DNA of 64,000 nt from Kiritimatiellia bacterium (GTDB lineage: Bacteria; Verrucomicrobiota; Kiritimatiellia; RFP12; DVOR01). Made by a program: the position numbers and the translations under genes. The stretch is taken from the NCBI GenBank assembly GCA_017558005.1, contig JAFYWN010000020.1:1-64000 (forward strand), read 5' to 3'. The notes below the pieces were generated by a model. The model ran no database searches. It was not told the origin of the DNA and saw only the letters and a program-made list of their open reading frames with translations. This document shows positions 31,822 through 41,710 of this stretch, one piece after another; the first letter of the stretch is position 1, and the number at the start of each line of letters is the position of its first letter.

Positions 31822-33739
31822 AGCGTTTAGATACGAGCTCATTGGGGATTTCTTTAATGAAGCGTGAGGGCTTCAAGTAGAGTGTGCCGCCGTTGTGAGC
31901 AATCTTTCGGGTGGAGGGAACGCAGAGGAAGAGGTTGTCTTTGGCGCGGGTGACGGCAACGTAGAAGAGGCGACGTTCTTCTGCGTCATCCCCCTCTTTG
32001 AGGGCGCGTCCGCTGGGGAACATCTCTTCGTTGCACCACAGCACAATCACAAAGGGCCACTCTAAGCCCTTCGCTTGGTGCACGGTGGAGAGACGGATGC
32101 CTGGGACATCATCCATGGCGCGCGCTTGTTCGGCATCCACATTGGTCATTAAGGCCACGTCATAGAGGAATTCAGCCACGGGTTTACCGCGTTCAAACTG
32201 CGCAGCGAGGGCGGCGACATCATCGCAACGGTCCTCTGCGTTGTCAAAATTGCGGCGGAGATAGGCTTCGTACCACGTGTCTAAGAAGGAGGAGACCGCA
32301 CGATTGCCATTGTGCTCAAGATCTTTGGAGTGGTATTCCCCAATAAGGTGATCAATCACCGCCCAGTCTTCCTGTGCCTTTTTGGGCATGAGGGAGGAGA
32401 GTTTGAGGCGATCGGTCTCTAATGCGCCGTTGAATTGACCGCCCATCTTCTGCCAAATTTTCTCGGCCGTCTTTGGCCCCACATTTGGCATGAGTGCCAT
32501 CATACGTTGGAAGGCGAATTCGTCGGTGCCACCACTACAGAGGCGAAGGTAGGCGATGACGTCCTTGGCGTGGACGCTTTCAAAGACGCCTTGACCGGAG
32601 GTGAGGGTGTAGTCGAGACGTTGGCGGCGCAGATCAAGTTCAAGTTCCACCACATGGAAGTGCGAACGGTAGAGCACGGCGATATCACTTGGGGCATAAC
32701 CCGATTGTAACGCGCGTTGAATGGTGCGGATGACCAGTTTGGACTGTTCGGAGGCATCGCGGAGGAAGGAGACGAGGGGCTTTACCTGGTCGGAGTCGCG
32801 AACGGCACGGAGGGTCTTCTGGAATTGGTCAGGATTTCCGGCAATGACGGCATTGGCTACGTCAAGAACCTCTGGGACGGAGCGGTAATTCCGCTCCAAC
32901 TTGATGATTTCGCACCCTTCCCAACGCTTCGGGAAGTCCATGATGTTGCGGAAGTCTGCGCCACGCCAGGAGTAGATGCACTGGAAGTCATCGCCCACGG
33001 CCATCAAATTACGATGGTGTGAGGCGAGCAAGTCCACGAGTCGCGCTTGGATGATGTTGGTGTCTTGATATTCATCCACGAGCACATGGACGAATCGCAT
33101 GCTGTATTCCTGCAAAACTTCGGGGTGCTCCTCAAAGAGTTTGAGGGTGAGCACGAGGAGATCATCGAAGTCCATTGCGTTGGCATTGCGCTTCATCTCG
33201 GCATAGTCGCGAGCGATGGCCAATACAATCTCTGGGTCAACGGGATCATTAAACGTGGTGTTCTCAACAATCTCGCGCAGGTCGCCTTGTGTATTGGCCG
33301 CCTTACCAATGAGAGAGGCGAGGACCTCTTTCTTGGGAAAATGCTTGAGGTCTGAGACGCGTGCCTTAAGGGCTTTGTTAATCAACCCATTCGCATCGTC
33401 GCGATCGAGGATGAGAAAGGAACGCGTGTAGCCGACTTTGTCGGCGTGTCGGCGGAGGATACGATGGCAAATGTGGTGGAAGGTGCCCGACCAGAGTGAA
33501 CCAATCGCGGGCCCAGCCAACCGTGTGGCGCGTTCCAACATCTCCCGTGCAGCGCGATTCGTAAAGGTTAAAAGGAGGATGTTTTGCGGTGCGACACCCT
33601 TTTCAATGAGGTAAGCCACACGATAGGTGAGGGTGTGTGTCTTCCCTGTGCCTGCGGCCGCAAGCACTAAGAGCGGACCATCTGACGCAGTTACTGCGGC
33701 GAGCTGTTCGGGGTTTAAGAGGGATTGCCAATCGGTCAT
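31808..33739 (-). CDS. UvrD/Rep-family DNA helicase
   Basis: The product is 643 residues from ATG 33739, which follows GGAGACGGC; a 16-residue upstream extension is less likely. The superfamily 1 motifs are present: Q-motif LNPEQLAAV, Walker A AGTGKT (29-34), LTFTNRAAREML, DEYQDTN, QCIYSWRGAD and GIRLSTVHQAKGLEWPFVIV, then VAVTRAKDNLFL. The short size and lack of the C-terminal extension resemble Rep/PcrA-like forms. It unwinds DNA 3' to 5' in repair or replication restart. It ends with KRYGFY. Confidence 0.9.
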   Translation of the reverse strand: MTDWQSLLNPEQLAAVTASDGPLLVLAAAGTGKTHTLTYRVAYLIEKGVAPQNILLLTFTNRAAREMLERATRLAGPAIGSLWSGTFHHICHRILRRHADKVGYTRSFLILDRDDANGLINKALKARVSDLKHFPKKEVLASLIGKAANTQGDLREIVENTTFNDPVDPEIVLAIARDYAEMKRNANAMDFDDLLVLTLKLFEEHPEVLQEYSMRFVHVLVDEYQDTNIIQARLVDLLASHHRNLMAVGDDFQCIYSWRGADFRNIMDFPKRWEGCEIIKLERNYRSVPEVLDVANAVIAGNPDQFQKTLRAVRDSDQVKPLVSFLRDASEQSKLVIRTIQRALQSGYAPSDIAVLYRSHFHVVELELDLRRQRLDYTLTSGQGVFESVHAKDVIAYLRLCSGGTDEFAFQRMMALMPNVGPKTAEKIWQKMGGQFNGALETDRLKLSSLMPKKAQEDWAVIDHLIGEYHSKDLEHNGNRAVSSFLDTWYEAYLRRNFDNAEDRCDDVAALAAQFERGKPVAEFLYDVALMTNVDAEQARAMDDVPGIRLSTVHQAKGLEWPFVIVLWCNEEMFPSGRALKEGDDAEERRLFYVAVTRAKDNLFLCVPSTRKIAHNGGTLYLKPSRFIKEIPNELVSKRYGFY

Positions 33740-33928
33740 GCCGTCTCCGAGGGATAAATGTGCCGACAGGGGCTTTTTCGTCGGCAAGAGTCAAATACCT
33801 TTAAAGTATAGCATACCTGCACTACAGATGGTGATGTGACTGCGTGGCAAACACAATTCTGTAGGGCGATACTCAGTTGTTTCGTCGGGTAAAAGGAAAC
33901 AGGTGCGGGGAGGTGCGGGAGAAAAAAG

Positions 33929-33956
33929 AAAAAGCGTCGCAAAGACGACGCTTTTT
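33929..33956 (-). terminator. terminator of the small basic protein gene
   Basis: AAAAGCGTCG / CGACGCTTTT stem; on the minus strand it is followed by a T-rich run (TTCTTTTTTC). Confidence 0.85.
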
Positions 33957-33979
33957 CATGCAAAGATTGCGCGAAGGGT

Positions 33980-34135
33980 TTAGGCTTCAGGCATGGTCTT
34001 GCGAAGACCCTGACCGCGATCGCCTTCCTTCCACTGGCCGCGCTTGATGAGCAAATCGATGCGCTCGAAACGCTTGAGCACGTTGCGCTTAGCCGTGATC
34101 TTACCGGAACCCTTGAGACTTCTGTGCTGGCTCAT
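33980..34135 (-). CDS. PVC small basic protein (Chlamydiae/Verrucomicrobia/Lentisphaerae family)
   Basis: This 51-residue, very basic protein (MSQHRSLKGSGKITAKRNVL, then KRFERIDLLIKRGQWKEGDR) was too short for ordinary ORF calling but has AAGGAAG seven bases before ATG. It matches the 'small basic protein' family described only from the PVC superphylum, thought to be ribosome-associated. The gene is alone with its own terminator. It is the best taxonomic marker of the window. Confidence 0.9.
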   Translation of the reverse strand: MSQHRSLKGSGKITAKRNVLKRFERIDLLIKRGQWKEGDRGQGLRKTMPEA

Positions 34136-34295
34136 GATGAACTTCCTTAAGTTTTCTTGGGAGCGTGGCTCCCGTTTGATGAAAAAAGTGGCGATAGGAT
34201 AGCAGAAGTTTGAAAAGAGTGCAAGTATTTTTTTGCGAGCCCCCTTGAGATTTTGTAGGATTTTGTTGCGTGAGTGTGTTCAAACTCTGCGATTC

Positions 34296-36539
34296 TTAGG
34301 GTCTGGATACGAGGCGAATCGCGAAAATCTTGGGTGTATTTTCGGAGGAGAGGGTGAGTTTTGCCGTGTTTTTCGCATCGCCAAGGGGTTCAATTGCTTG
34401 CAGGGGAAGCGCTGAGACAGTATTTTTGAGCGGGTCAACGATGGAGAAGGTAATCCCATCGCAAAAACACACAGATGTCATACCGTCTGCGCCGTTTACT
34501 TGTACGGTCACCGCAATCTCGCTAGGCGTGGAGAGGTCTAAGGCGATGACGTCAAAGCGATAGGCGATGGTGAGCGTATCGTTTTCTTTAGAGAAGAGCA
34601 GGCATCCTTCTAACGTAGTGAGTACATCGCTCAATTCTGCCGCAGAAAGGGTGGAGCCTTTGCCATCATCAAGGGTAATTTTTTGGGGAATAATGCCCTC
34701 AGTGGCGGTGAGAATTTGGGTTTGTGCCTCCTCTGTAAAATCGGTGGTGTCGCCCGTAAAGGGCGAGGGAAGGGTGGGGGTGGCATCCGCAGTAAACGCT
34801 GCCGTGAGGGTATAGGGCCCGACAGAACCGTAGTTTTCTGCATCATTAAAGCGCCACGGTGTCTCGGGGGAGGCTGAGCCATCGGGTGAGATGGTCGTGC
34901 TCGTCACTGGATGTACGGTGCCAGAGACACGCAGAAAATAGGTGCCCGCCGCGGGGAGGTTTACGGAAGTTTCTGCATTGCGAATGTCATCAAAGTAATA
35001 AACATTTGCGTCCCATTGAGGGGTGGTCGCAGAGGCGATGATTTCTCCGTTGGCATTGAGTACTTCAATCATCGCGTCTAAGGAGGAGCCTTCGCTCTCC
35101 TTTAAGTAGTTGGGCACGACATCAATCTGCAAGGTGCCACTGGAGGCGGTGATGATACGGAAGCAGTCCACGTCATTGAGGGTGGTTGTTTTGTCTGAAG
35201 AGAGATGCTTGCCGATGACGGCATCGGTGGCGTGTTGCGCAGATTTGATAAAGGTCTTGAGGTGGGTGGCCGTTGCCAACGTGTCACCTGCTTCATCGGG
35301 AGCAAGGAAGAGGTTGCGCGTGGCTGTGGAATAAAGGGGCGGCCTTTCGGTGAAGGAGAGATTGTTTCCTTCCACTAATCCCAACAAAATGGCGAAGTCG
35401 TCTTCTTGTGTCGTGGAGGAGGAGTAGTTTCCTCGACTCCACTGATTGATGAAGTCTCCGTAGTCATAGAAGTAGCCACTGTTGGAGGTTGGGTTAGGGG
35501 CGCCACCCATCACGGGAAACCATTTTACGCCAAAATCACTCGTACTACCGTCAGGCGTGAGTGGGAGACCTTGATAGTACCCTTTTGAGTCTTGGAAGAT
35601 CCCATATTCAATCCAGAATGGAATCTTTCCTCCATCATGCGCGAGGCCAAGGGTGTGCGACACTTCGTGCGTGACTTGCGCAGCAATGTTTTGTCTGGAG
35701 GAGTGGCTAAACACATAGGCGGGGCGATCGTGTTGGAAACCAAAGGTACCGCCACCCGAAAAGCCACCACCACCAGGATACCATGGGGTTGAGGAGCCCT
35801 CTTTATAGCCAATAACAACGCGCTTGCCATAAGCCATATCCGTTTCGCTGGATTTAACAAGTGCGTCATAGGGTGGCGTTTCGGTGGTGACATCCACATC
35901 AAACATGGCAAAATCTTCTGCCACCATGCGCCAAATGTCATAGATGGCATTTTCGGTGGGATAGGTCTTTGAGAGATCTTTGAAGCGACCTTGAAACGCG
36001 AAGGGCGCCGTTTTTACATAGGTGAGCGAGGTGTCCTCCAATCCCGCACGTGCGCCTGCCACACTCCCAGCGAAGTCGTCAACGTAACCATGAAAGTCGA
36101 GGTAGATGACTTGTTGGGCACCAGGGCGGGAGTGATAACACGGCACTGCGTCCAAGGGGGGCGTTGTGATGGTCTGTGGCGCTTCTACGGTGCGTTCACT
36201 TTGCCCCGCGAGGGTGTAGGATAAACGGTAAAGTGCCGTTGTACCTGGTTGCGCTTTGAGGTGGCGTGCACTTTGCCAATTATCAATGGTTCCCTCAGGA
36301 TTTCGTATGGCATCACGGGGTGTGCGCCAGAGGGTCTCATGAGTAACATCAGTCCATGTAGCACCGTTATCCGCACTACGTTCAAGTTTGTAGTCCGATG
36401 CAGATGTGATGATGGGCCACCCTACATAAACTTCGCGCGGCCCAGAGGGTAAATAGGTGATATTTGCGGCCGAAAGGGAGCCGATAAAACTAAGGCAAAG
36501 CGCAACGCACGCGAGCAGGGTGTAACGTAAATGCATCAT
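34296..36539 (-). CDS. secreted zinc metalloprotease (metzincin-like) with PPC-type domain
   Basis: This 747-aa protein has a signal peptide (TLLACVALCLSFIGSLSA). Residues 27-110 look like a fibronectin-type module. The protease core has HEVSHTLGLAH (His291, Glu292, His295, His301), the HExxHxxGxxH zinc motif, and a possible Met-turn in FPVMGGAPNPT. Upstream, YLDFHGYV and the Gly-rich YPGGGGFSGGGTFGF are typical of related bacterial secreted peptidases. About residues 440-570 form a beta domain like the pre-peptidase C-terminal (PPC) type. It ends without a visible sorting tail. It is transcribed alone. Confidence 0.8.
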   Translation of the reverse strand: MMHLRYTLLACVALCLSFIGSLSAANITYLPSGPREVYVGWPIITSASDYKLERSADNGATWTDVTHETLWRTPRDAIRNPEGTIDNWQSARHLKAQPGTTALYRLSYTLAGQSERTVEAPQTITTPPLDAVPCYHSRPGAQQVIYLDFHGYVDDFAGSVAGARAGLEDTSLTYVKTAPFAFQGRFKDLSKTYPTENAIYDIWRMVAEDFAMFDVDVTTETPPYDALVKSSETDMAYGKRVVIGYKEGSSTPWYPGGGGFSGGGTFGFQHDRPAYVFSHSSRQNIAAQVTHEVSHTLGLAHDGGKIPFWIEYGIFQDSKGYYQGLPLTPDGSTSDFGVKWFPVMGGAPNPTSNSGYFYDYGDFINQWSRGNYSSSTTQEDDFAILLGLVEGNNLSFTERPPLYSTATRNLFLAPDEAGDTLATATHLKTFIKSAQHATDAVIGKHLSSDKTTTLNDVDCFRIITASSGTLQIDVVPNYLKESEGSSLDAMIEVLNANGEIIASATTPQWDANVYYFDDIRNAETSVNLPAAGTYFLRVSGTVHPVTSTTISPDGSASPETPWRFNDAENYGSVGPYTLTAAFTADATPTLPSPFTGDTTDFTEEAQTQILTATEGIIPQKITLDDGKGSTLSAAELSDVLTTLEGCLLFSKENDTLTIAYRFDVIALDLSTPSEIAVTVQVNGADGMTSVCFCDGITFSIVDPLKNTVSALPLQAIEPLGDAKNTAKLTLSSENTPKIFAIRLVSRP

Positions 36540-36684
36540 GGATAATCCTTTCCAAAAGAGGTCGACCGAAGGGACCTTCTTCGTTTGACACGGGAAAGTT
36601 AATCAAATATAGCCCTCCGTTACAAGACAGAAGGCTACATGAATTGTGGGGTGTAAACTAAAGTATTAGGTGGCAGATGCTACG

Positions 36685-37605
36685 TTAGGCATCAAAGAGC
36701 CACGTGGAGAGGTAACGGTCTCCGCCATCTGGAATAATGACCACAATGCGTTTGCCAGCGTAGGCCGCATTGCGGGAGAGTTCGCGGGCAACGTGAAGCG
36801 CCGCGCCTGCGGAGATGCCCACGAGGAGTCCGTCGCTTTTCGCAACCGCTCGGGCTGCCGCGCCTGCTTCTGTTGCAGAAACAGGGACTGCACGCGTAAT
36901 CAGCGAGGTGTCAAGATTGGCAGGGATAAATCCTGCGCCGATGCCTTGAAGCGGATGAGCCCCCGCAGGACCTCCACTGATAACGGCGGAGGTGTCGGGT
37001 TCCACAGCGATGACTTCTAATGCTGGATTCTTCTCTTTTAAGACCGCAGCGATGCCCGAAAGGGTGCCGCCCGTGCCGACGCCCGCAACGAAGACATCCA
37101 CGTGCCCATCGGTGTCGCGCAGGATTTCCTGTGCGGTTTGCTCACGATGGGCGGCGGGATTGGCGGGGTTTTCAAATTGTTGCGGGATCCAACTGCCAGG
37201 ATTGGCGGCATGTAAGGCTTCCGCTTCTGCAATCGCCCCCGCCATGCCACGTTCGCCGGGGGTGAGGACGAGTTGCGCGCCATAGGCGGCGAGCAACTTA
37301 CGTCGTTCGGCGCTCATGGTCTCTGGCATGGTGAGAATCAGGCGATAACCTTTGACTGCCGCGGCAAGTGCCAACCCAATGCCAGTGTTGCCGCTCGTGG
37401 GCTCAATGATAAGTCCACCAGGTTGCAAGCGGCCATCTCGTTCGGCGGCGTCAATCATCGCAAGGGCGACGCGATCTTTGATGCTACCACCCGGATTGAA
37501 AAACTCCACCTTCGCCAATAGCTCCGCCTTGCCATCATTGAACCGATTGAGACGAATAAGAGGCGTATTGCGCGCGGTCTCGAGCACAGAATTGTAAATG
37601 GGCAT
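36685..37605 (-). CDS. cysK: cysteine synthase (O-acetylserine sulfhydrylase)
   Basis: CysK makes cysteine from O-acetylserine and sulfide. The 306-aa PLP enzyme has Lys43 in PGGSIKDR as cofactor lysine, the substrate loop TSGNTG (70-75), and GVGTGGTLSGI for phosphate binding. The C-terminus is short and complete (IVVIIPDGGDRYLSTWLFDA). The length and motifs fit CysK more than CysM. It is 37 bp after the deacetylase-like gene and probably co-transcribed with it. Confidence 0.93.
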   Translation of the reverse strand: MPIYNSVLETARNTPLIRLNRFNDGKAELLAKVEFFNPGGSIKDRVALAMIDAAERDGRLQPGGLIIEPTSGNTGIGLALAAAVKGYRLILTMPETMSAERRKLLAAYGAQLVLTPGERGMAGAIAEAEALHAANPGSWIPQQFENPANPAAHREQTAQEILRDTDGHVDVFVAGVGTGGTLSGIAAVLKEKNPALEVIAVEPDTSAVISGGPAGAHPLQGIGAGFIPANLDTSLITRAVPVSATEAGAAARAVAKSDGLLVGISAGAALHVARELSRNAAYAGKRIVVIIPDGGDRYLSTWLFDA

Positions 37606-37641
37606 AAAAATCTCCCGCAGGAGGGTGGGGAAGGGAGGGGC

Positions 37642-38508
37642 TTAGTGTGCCTGTTTGGCGGTAGAGCCTACGCGATAGCGTCCACGGGTGGCTAAGAGGT
37701 AAATCTGCAAGGGACGACGATTACCAGGGATTACGCGGCGGCGAATATCATCGGGAGCCTCAGCCACGGGACGCATGTATTTCCCTGCAGAGAAGAGATA
37801 CTTATAGCCTGCGCTTAAGGCTGCTGCGCGAATCGCTTCGGCTTCCACATCAATGGGCAAAGAGAAGAGCGTGGGCAAGTGGCCCAAAACCCCCGTCATC
37901 CAATTGCGCGTGCGACGGATGTCATCGGGAAGTGTGGCAGAGGTCGCTTGTTCGGTCGTAACCGTAGAGCCGATTTCAACCAAGCCCGAGCGCACCATCT
38001 CTTGAATCTCCAAAGATTTCAGATGGTCGACATTCTGCGGATCCAATGCGGGCACGAAGCAGGTGGCCTTCGCGTGGTGTTTTTTAAGAATGGGGAAGAG
38101 GTTGAAAAAGGCATCGCGCGAACCGCCATCAAAGGTCAGCACCACAGCCTTTTGGTCAGGCGCCGCGATGGCTTCAGAGGCCGTCATCAGACGATAATTG
38201 GCCGCTTTGAGGCGAATAATTAAGGTCTCTAAAGTCTTTGGGGAGATGGTTGCTTCGGGGTGGGCCGCGTCAATCGGCGCGTCCGCAACGTTGCGCAAAC
38301 AAAGGAAAACCGGCACATCGCGCGAGGAACGTGGACGCCACCAAGCCACCAAAAGCGAAATCGCAAGCGTCACGCCCAACCAAATGGCCGCGCCAATTAA
38401 ACGCGTCTGCCACGCTAATGGGCACATTACCCAAATCGTCATTAACACAACCCAAATGATTGCTAACCAACGAAAACGTGCTTCATAAGACGAAAGACCT
38501 AAAGTCAT
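37642..38508 (-). CDS. polysaccharide-deacetylase-fold protein with lost metal ligands
   Basis: This is a 288-aa protein with two N-terminal membrane helices (FRWLAIIWVVLMTIWVM and LIGAAIWLGVTLAISLLVAW). Residues 67-260 look like a NodB fold: VVLTFDGGSRDAFFNLFPIL, HHAKATCFVP and VRSGLVEIGSTVTTE. In active enzymes the first motif is TFDDG and the second is HSxxH; here Asp is replaced by Gly, and neither His is present. So catalysis by the usual metal mechanism is unlikely; it may be a regulatory or binding relative. The domain faces the periplasm if the N-terminus is inside. Confidence 0.7.
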   Translation of the reverse strand: MTLGLSSYEARFRWLAIIWVVLMTIWVMCPLAWQTRLIGAAIWLGVTLAISLLVAWWRPRSSRDVPVFLCLRNVADAPIDAAHPEATISPKTLETLIIRLKAANYRLMTASEAIAAPDQKAVVLTFDGGSRDAFFNLFPILKKHHAKATCFVPALDPQNVDHLKSLEIQEMVRSGLVEIGSTVTTEQATSATLPDDIRRTRNWMTGVLGHLPTLFSLPIDVEAEAIRAAALSAGYKYLFSAGKYMRPVAEAPDDIRRRVIPGNRRPLQIYLLATRGRYRVGSTAKQAH

Positions 38509-38855
38509 TTTTGACTCCTTTATCTACCGCGGCCGCATGTCCACCTCGGGCAGCCCGTCGCAGAACAGTTAATACTGTAGCATAATCACACCTTTTGGAA
38601 AAGAAACTTCCATATAAAAAACTGAAAAAGATTCCCTACGCGTCACCTCCCGTAGACATCCCTTTCTCGCTCCCCCTGCCGCAGTGGGCCGTGGCCACGA
38701 TAAATTCCGTCTTCTAAGCAGCCGCTCTGGGTGGCGGCTGGCTAGGGGGTGAAGTGTGGGGGCGGCGCTAGCCCCACCATCGCGGCAGGATTGAGTCTTG
38801 CACACTATGCATCCTAACGGATGCTTTTAGTGATGCTTACGGCGGGGGAGAGGGG
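38509..38855. other. gene-free intergenic region with dispersed repeats
   Basis: No gene is supported. 38672-38708 carries an inverted family D repeat (CCCTGCCGCAGTGGGCC, CACGATAAATTC), matching 17777-17818. 38745-38840 is a family A copy (GCGGCAGGATTGAGTCTTGC, CATCCTAACGGATGCTTTTA). The left part (38509-38600) should hold the promoter of the leftward deacetylase-like gene. Confidence 0.6.
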
Positions 38856-40232
38856 TTAGTTGTATGCGCGGATGAGGTAGCGCGTGGAGCCGAGGGTTGC
38901 GGTGGAGGGGCAAGAGACCTTTGCGGTGAAGTGTCCGGAGGTCGAGGCTCGCGTAAAAGTGATTGTTTGATCAAAGATTACGGTAGAAGGTGTGTCGGTG
39001 GTGTCGCTCAAGACTTGAATTGGAAGTGTTTTTTCCGTGGAGGTGGTGTCTCTTGGAATGTCGAGCGCAAGAATCAAAATGGGGGCGAGGGTTTCTGCGT
39101 CAATTTGGATATCGCTAATGCCTAAGGCGGCTTCGGCTAAAATGCCATTTTCAGTTGGTATTAACGGTGCTCCGATGACTTCTGCTATCGCTTGGGACTG
39201 AGGGGTGGCGTAGCATAACGTGGGAGAGACTCCGTTCACGCGGACCTTTCCATTCTCATCAGAGGTGACGGACTTACCCGTAGAAAAACAAGCAGACGGA
39301 ATGGAGGTGTTGGGCGGGAAGCCGTAAAAGGTGGCGGCCGTTGGGCCACAGATGCTGCCACCCGTCTGGGAAATGGTGGTGGCAGAGGTGAGATTGTTCA
39401 GATGCGTTTGCGCATAAGCATAAGAGGTGTCATAGGCTTGTGTGGTGGCAACAAGTTTGTTGTCTCCATAAGGGCACACCTTATCTCCTGCGGTGGTGAG
39501 GAGACCGCTGGTCATGGTAAAGGAGGTGCAATTAAAGAGCGGGGAGACGACTCCTTCAACATTTTGGAGTTTGCTTCCGATTAAGTCGGAATCCGCCAAT
39601 TCACTTGCTTTAAAGCGTGGGCGCATTTGTGCCGTTAAAGTGCCACCATGAAGTTTAAACGTGCCTGTTGAGATGAGAGAAGGGATGAGTGAGGTGGTGC
39701 CAGCGGTTCGGGCTGAGGTGGCGATGGTGATGTCGCCACTGCGCATGATGACGGAGCTTGTGCTTGAGGTAAAATAAATTGGGGGATTCGCATAGTCTTT
39801 GGTGACAGAACCACGAAGGAAGAGTGTGGCATTCTGCGCACCGGGTGCTTTTGCGAGGATAAGTGTAGAATTGGAGGCGGTTGCGTAAATGGGGGAGAAA
39901 GGTGAGGCGCTACTATTAGCAATGATTTGGTTTGATTGTTTGAACAGAATCGTAAGTGTTTTATTGCTGTCAGAGAGCCAGAGTGGATAATTGGTAGTGG
40001 AGGCGATATGGCAATTATCTAAGATGAGGGTGACGTTCGCGGAGACTTTTATTGTGGCATTGACGGGGGTGCCATTGGTCGTGAGGGTGTATGTGCCGTC
40101 GGTTGTGGCTTGGTAAGTGTTTCCTGCAGCAAGCTTGGTGGTGGCGCCAGGGGATAAAGTAACTGTAGCAGCCTGCAAGGTGGTGAAAAAGGCCACGATG
40201 CAGGTTGCAAAGAGGAGGGCGCGAAGCGTCAT
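38856..40232 (-). CDS. exported beta-helix-like protein
   Basis: This is a 458-aa protein with a signal peptide (ALLFATCIVAFFTTLQA). The mature chain is Ser/Thr-rich and repeats short beta strands (NATIKVSANVTLILDNCHIA, TLTILFKQSNQIIA, STLILAKAPG), a parallel-helix pattern similar to DUF4353-type carbohydrate-binding surface proteins. The C-terminal ~90 residues form a separate beta domain. It is 5 bp after the NSS transporter gene on the same strand. The role is probably in the cell envelope or sugar binding, but this is inferred. Confidence 0.55.
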   Translation of the reverse strand: MTLRALLFATCIVAFFTTLQAATVTLSPGATTKLAAGNTYQATTDGTYTLTTNGTPVNATIKVSANVTLILDNCHIASTTNYPLWLSDSNKTLTILFKQSNQIIANSSASPFSPIYATASNSTLILAKAPGAQNATLFLRGSVTKDYANPPIYFTSSTSSVIMRSGDITIATSARTAGTTSLIPSLISTGTFKLHGGTLTAQMRPRFKASELADSDLIGSKLQNVEGVVSPLFNCTSFTMTSGLLTTAGDKVCPYGDNKLVATTQAYDTSYAYAQTHLNNLTSATTISQTGGSICGPTAATFYGFPPNTSIPSACFSTGKSVTSDENGKVRVNGVSPTLCYATPQSQAIAEVIGAPLIPTENGILAEAALGISDIQIDAETLAPILILALDIPRDTTSTEKTLPIQVLSDTTDTPSTVIFDQTITFTRASTSGHFTAKVSCPSTATLGSTRYLIRAYN

Positions 40233-40237
40233 ATGGA

Positions 40238-41710
40238 TTAATTCCCTGCGGGTTGCGTTGGCGCGGGCTCAGCAGGGGCTTGAGGGGCGACTTCGGCTTC
40301 CGCGGGGGTAACTTGTTCAGTCGGTGCGGGATCGCTCGGGAAGAGTTTTTTCACGAAGGGATGAAGGGAGGCGAGGAAGACAACCAAGAGAATCGCCGGC
40401 ACCACATAGGTGACGTAGCCCTTGAGCCAATTAGCAAGGCGCAAGCCATTACCTGTGTTTGCCTCCTTGAGGAAGTTGTCCCACCCCCAATAGCGCTTGC
40501 TCACGCAGAAGATAAGGAAGGCGAGGGAGCCCAACGGCAGGGCGATATTAGAGACTAAGAAGTCCTCAAGGTCGAGGATACAAGTGCCCTTGCCGAGGGG
40601 GGTGATGCCACTCAAGACATTGAAGCCGAGCGCGCAAGGAATGGAGAGAATGAAGAGAATGGGCGCATTGCGTTTAATTGCCTGAAGGCGCGTGCACTGG
40701 CGCGCTTCCATGGTCATCGCAACGATATTTTCAATCACCGCAATCACGGTGGTGAGCGCCGCTAAGGCCAAGAAGGTGAAGAAGGCAGACCCAATCCAAC
40801 GTCCCCCTGGCATCTGAGCAAAGACCTTGGGAAGCGTGATGAAGATCAGAGAGGGGCCCTGGTCAGGGCTAACATTGTAGGCAAAGCACGCAGGGAAGAT
40901 GACCAAGCCCGCCATCATTGCGACGAAGGTGTCAATGCCGATAATCTTTGCCGATTCGCCTGCGAGGGTGTATTTGCGAGAGGTATAGCTACCGAAGATG
41001 GACATTGAGCCGATACCTAAGGATAACGTAAAGAAGCTCTGGCCCAATGCGGCAAAGAGAATTTGCGGAAGGCTGCGTTCTTTGAGGATGTCAAGCGAGG
41101 GCTTGAGGTAGAAGGAGACGCCATTCCCTGCGCCTGGCAAGGTGAGCACATAGAAGCAGAGTCCGACCAAAAGGACGAAGAGAATCATCATCATCTTCTT
41201 CGTGACGTTTTCAACGCCCTTTTTAAGACCGAGCGCACAGACGCCGAATCCGATGAATGTCACAATGGCAGTCCAGAAGACTTGAGCGGTGGCATTGCCT
41301 GTAAAATTACCAAAGAAGGCTTCAGATTCAGAGAAGTCCCACCAACCATTGAGGAGGGCAATCGGATACGCGAGCATCCACCCTGCGACCGTGGAGTAGA
41401 ACATCATTAACAACCAGTTGCCTGCGACCTGGAGTTTAGAGATGGTGCGGAAGATGCCCGGACGCGGCGTCAATACGTCGTAAGAAGACACCACGGAACG
41501 TTGCGAGGCGCGGCCAACGGCAAACTCTGCCGTTAGCATGGGCAACCCAAAGAGGATGAGGAAGAAGATGTAGAGCAGCACGAAGAGTGCGCCACCATTT
41601 TGCCCGACGATAAAGGGGAATCGCCACACATTTCCGAGGCCAACCGCACACCCTGCGGAGACTAAGAGGAAGCCAAGACTTGTGGCAAGCGTTTCACGTT
41701 TTTCTGTCAT
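40238..41710 (-). CDS. neurotransmitter:sodium symporter (NSS) family transporter
   Basis: The product is 490 residues from ATG 41710 behind GGAAGG. It has a twelve-helix-type chain with the NSS signature: FLLVSAGCAVGLGNVWRFPF in helix 1, which binds Na+ and substrate, NGGALFVLLYIFF in helix 2, and a SFFTLSLGIGSMSIFGSY helix 6-like segment. The tail ends in a Pro/Ala/Glu-rich stretch. It imports an amino acid or similar solute with Na+. The start overlaps the SixA-like gene by 4 bp. Confidence 0.9.
   Translation of the reverse strand: MTEKRETLATSLGFLLVSAGCAVGLGNVWRFPFIVGQNGGALFVLLYIFFLILFGLPMLTAEFAVGRASQRSVVSSYDVLTPRPGIFRTISKLQVAGNWLLMMFYSTVAGWMLAYPIALLNGWWDFSESEAFFGNFTGNATAQVFWTAIVTFIGFGVCALGLKKGVENVTKKMMMILFVLLVGLCFYVLTLPGAGNGVSFYLKPSLDILKERSLPQILFAALGQSFFTLSLGIGSMSIFGSYTSRKYTLAGESAKIIGIDTFVAMMAGLVIFPACFAYNVSPDQGPSLIFITLPKVFAQMPGGRWIGSAFFTFLALAALTTVIAVIENIVAMTMEARQCTRLQAIKRNAPILFILSIPCALGFNVLSGITPLGKGTCILDLEDFLVSNIALPLGSLAFLIFCVSKRYWGWDNFLKEANTGNGLRLANWLKGYVTYVVPAILLVVFLASLHPFVKKLFPSDPAPTEQVTPAEAEVAPQAPAEPAPTQPAGN

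Noticed and set aside
9683-40232. PEP-CTERM-like sorting tails on exported proteins as exosortase substrates
   Set aside because: C-termini of the exported proteins at 9683-13108, 34296-36539 and 38856-40232 lack a motif-helix-basic end.
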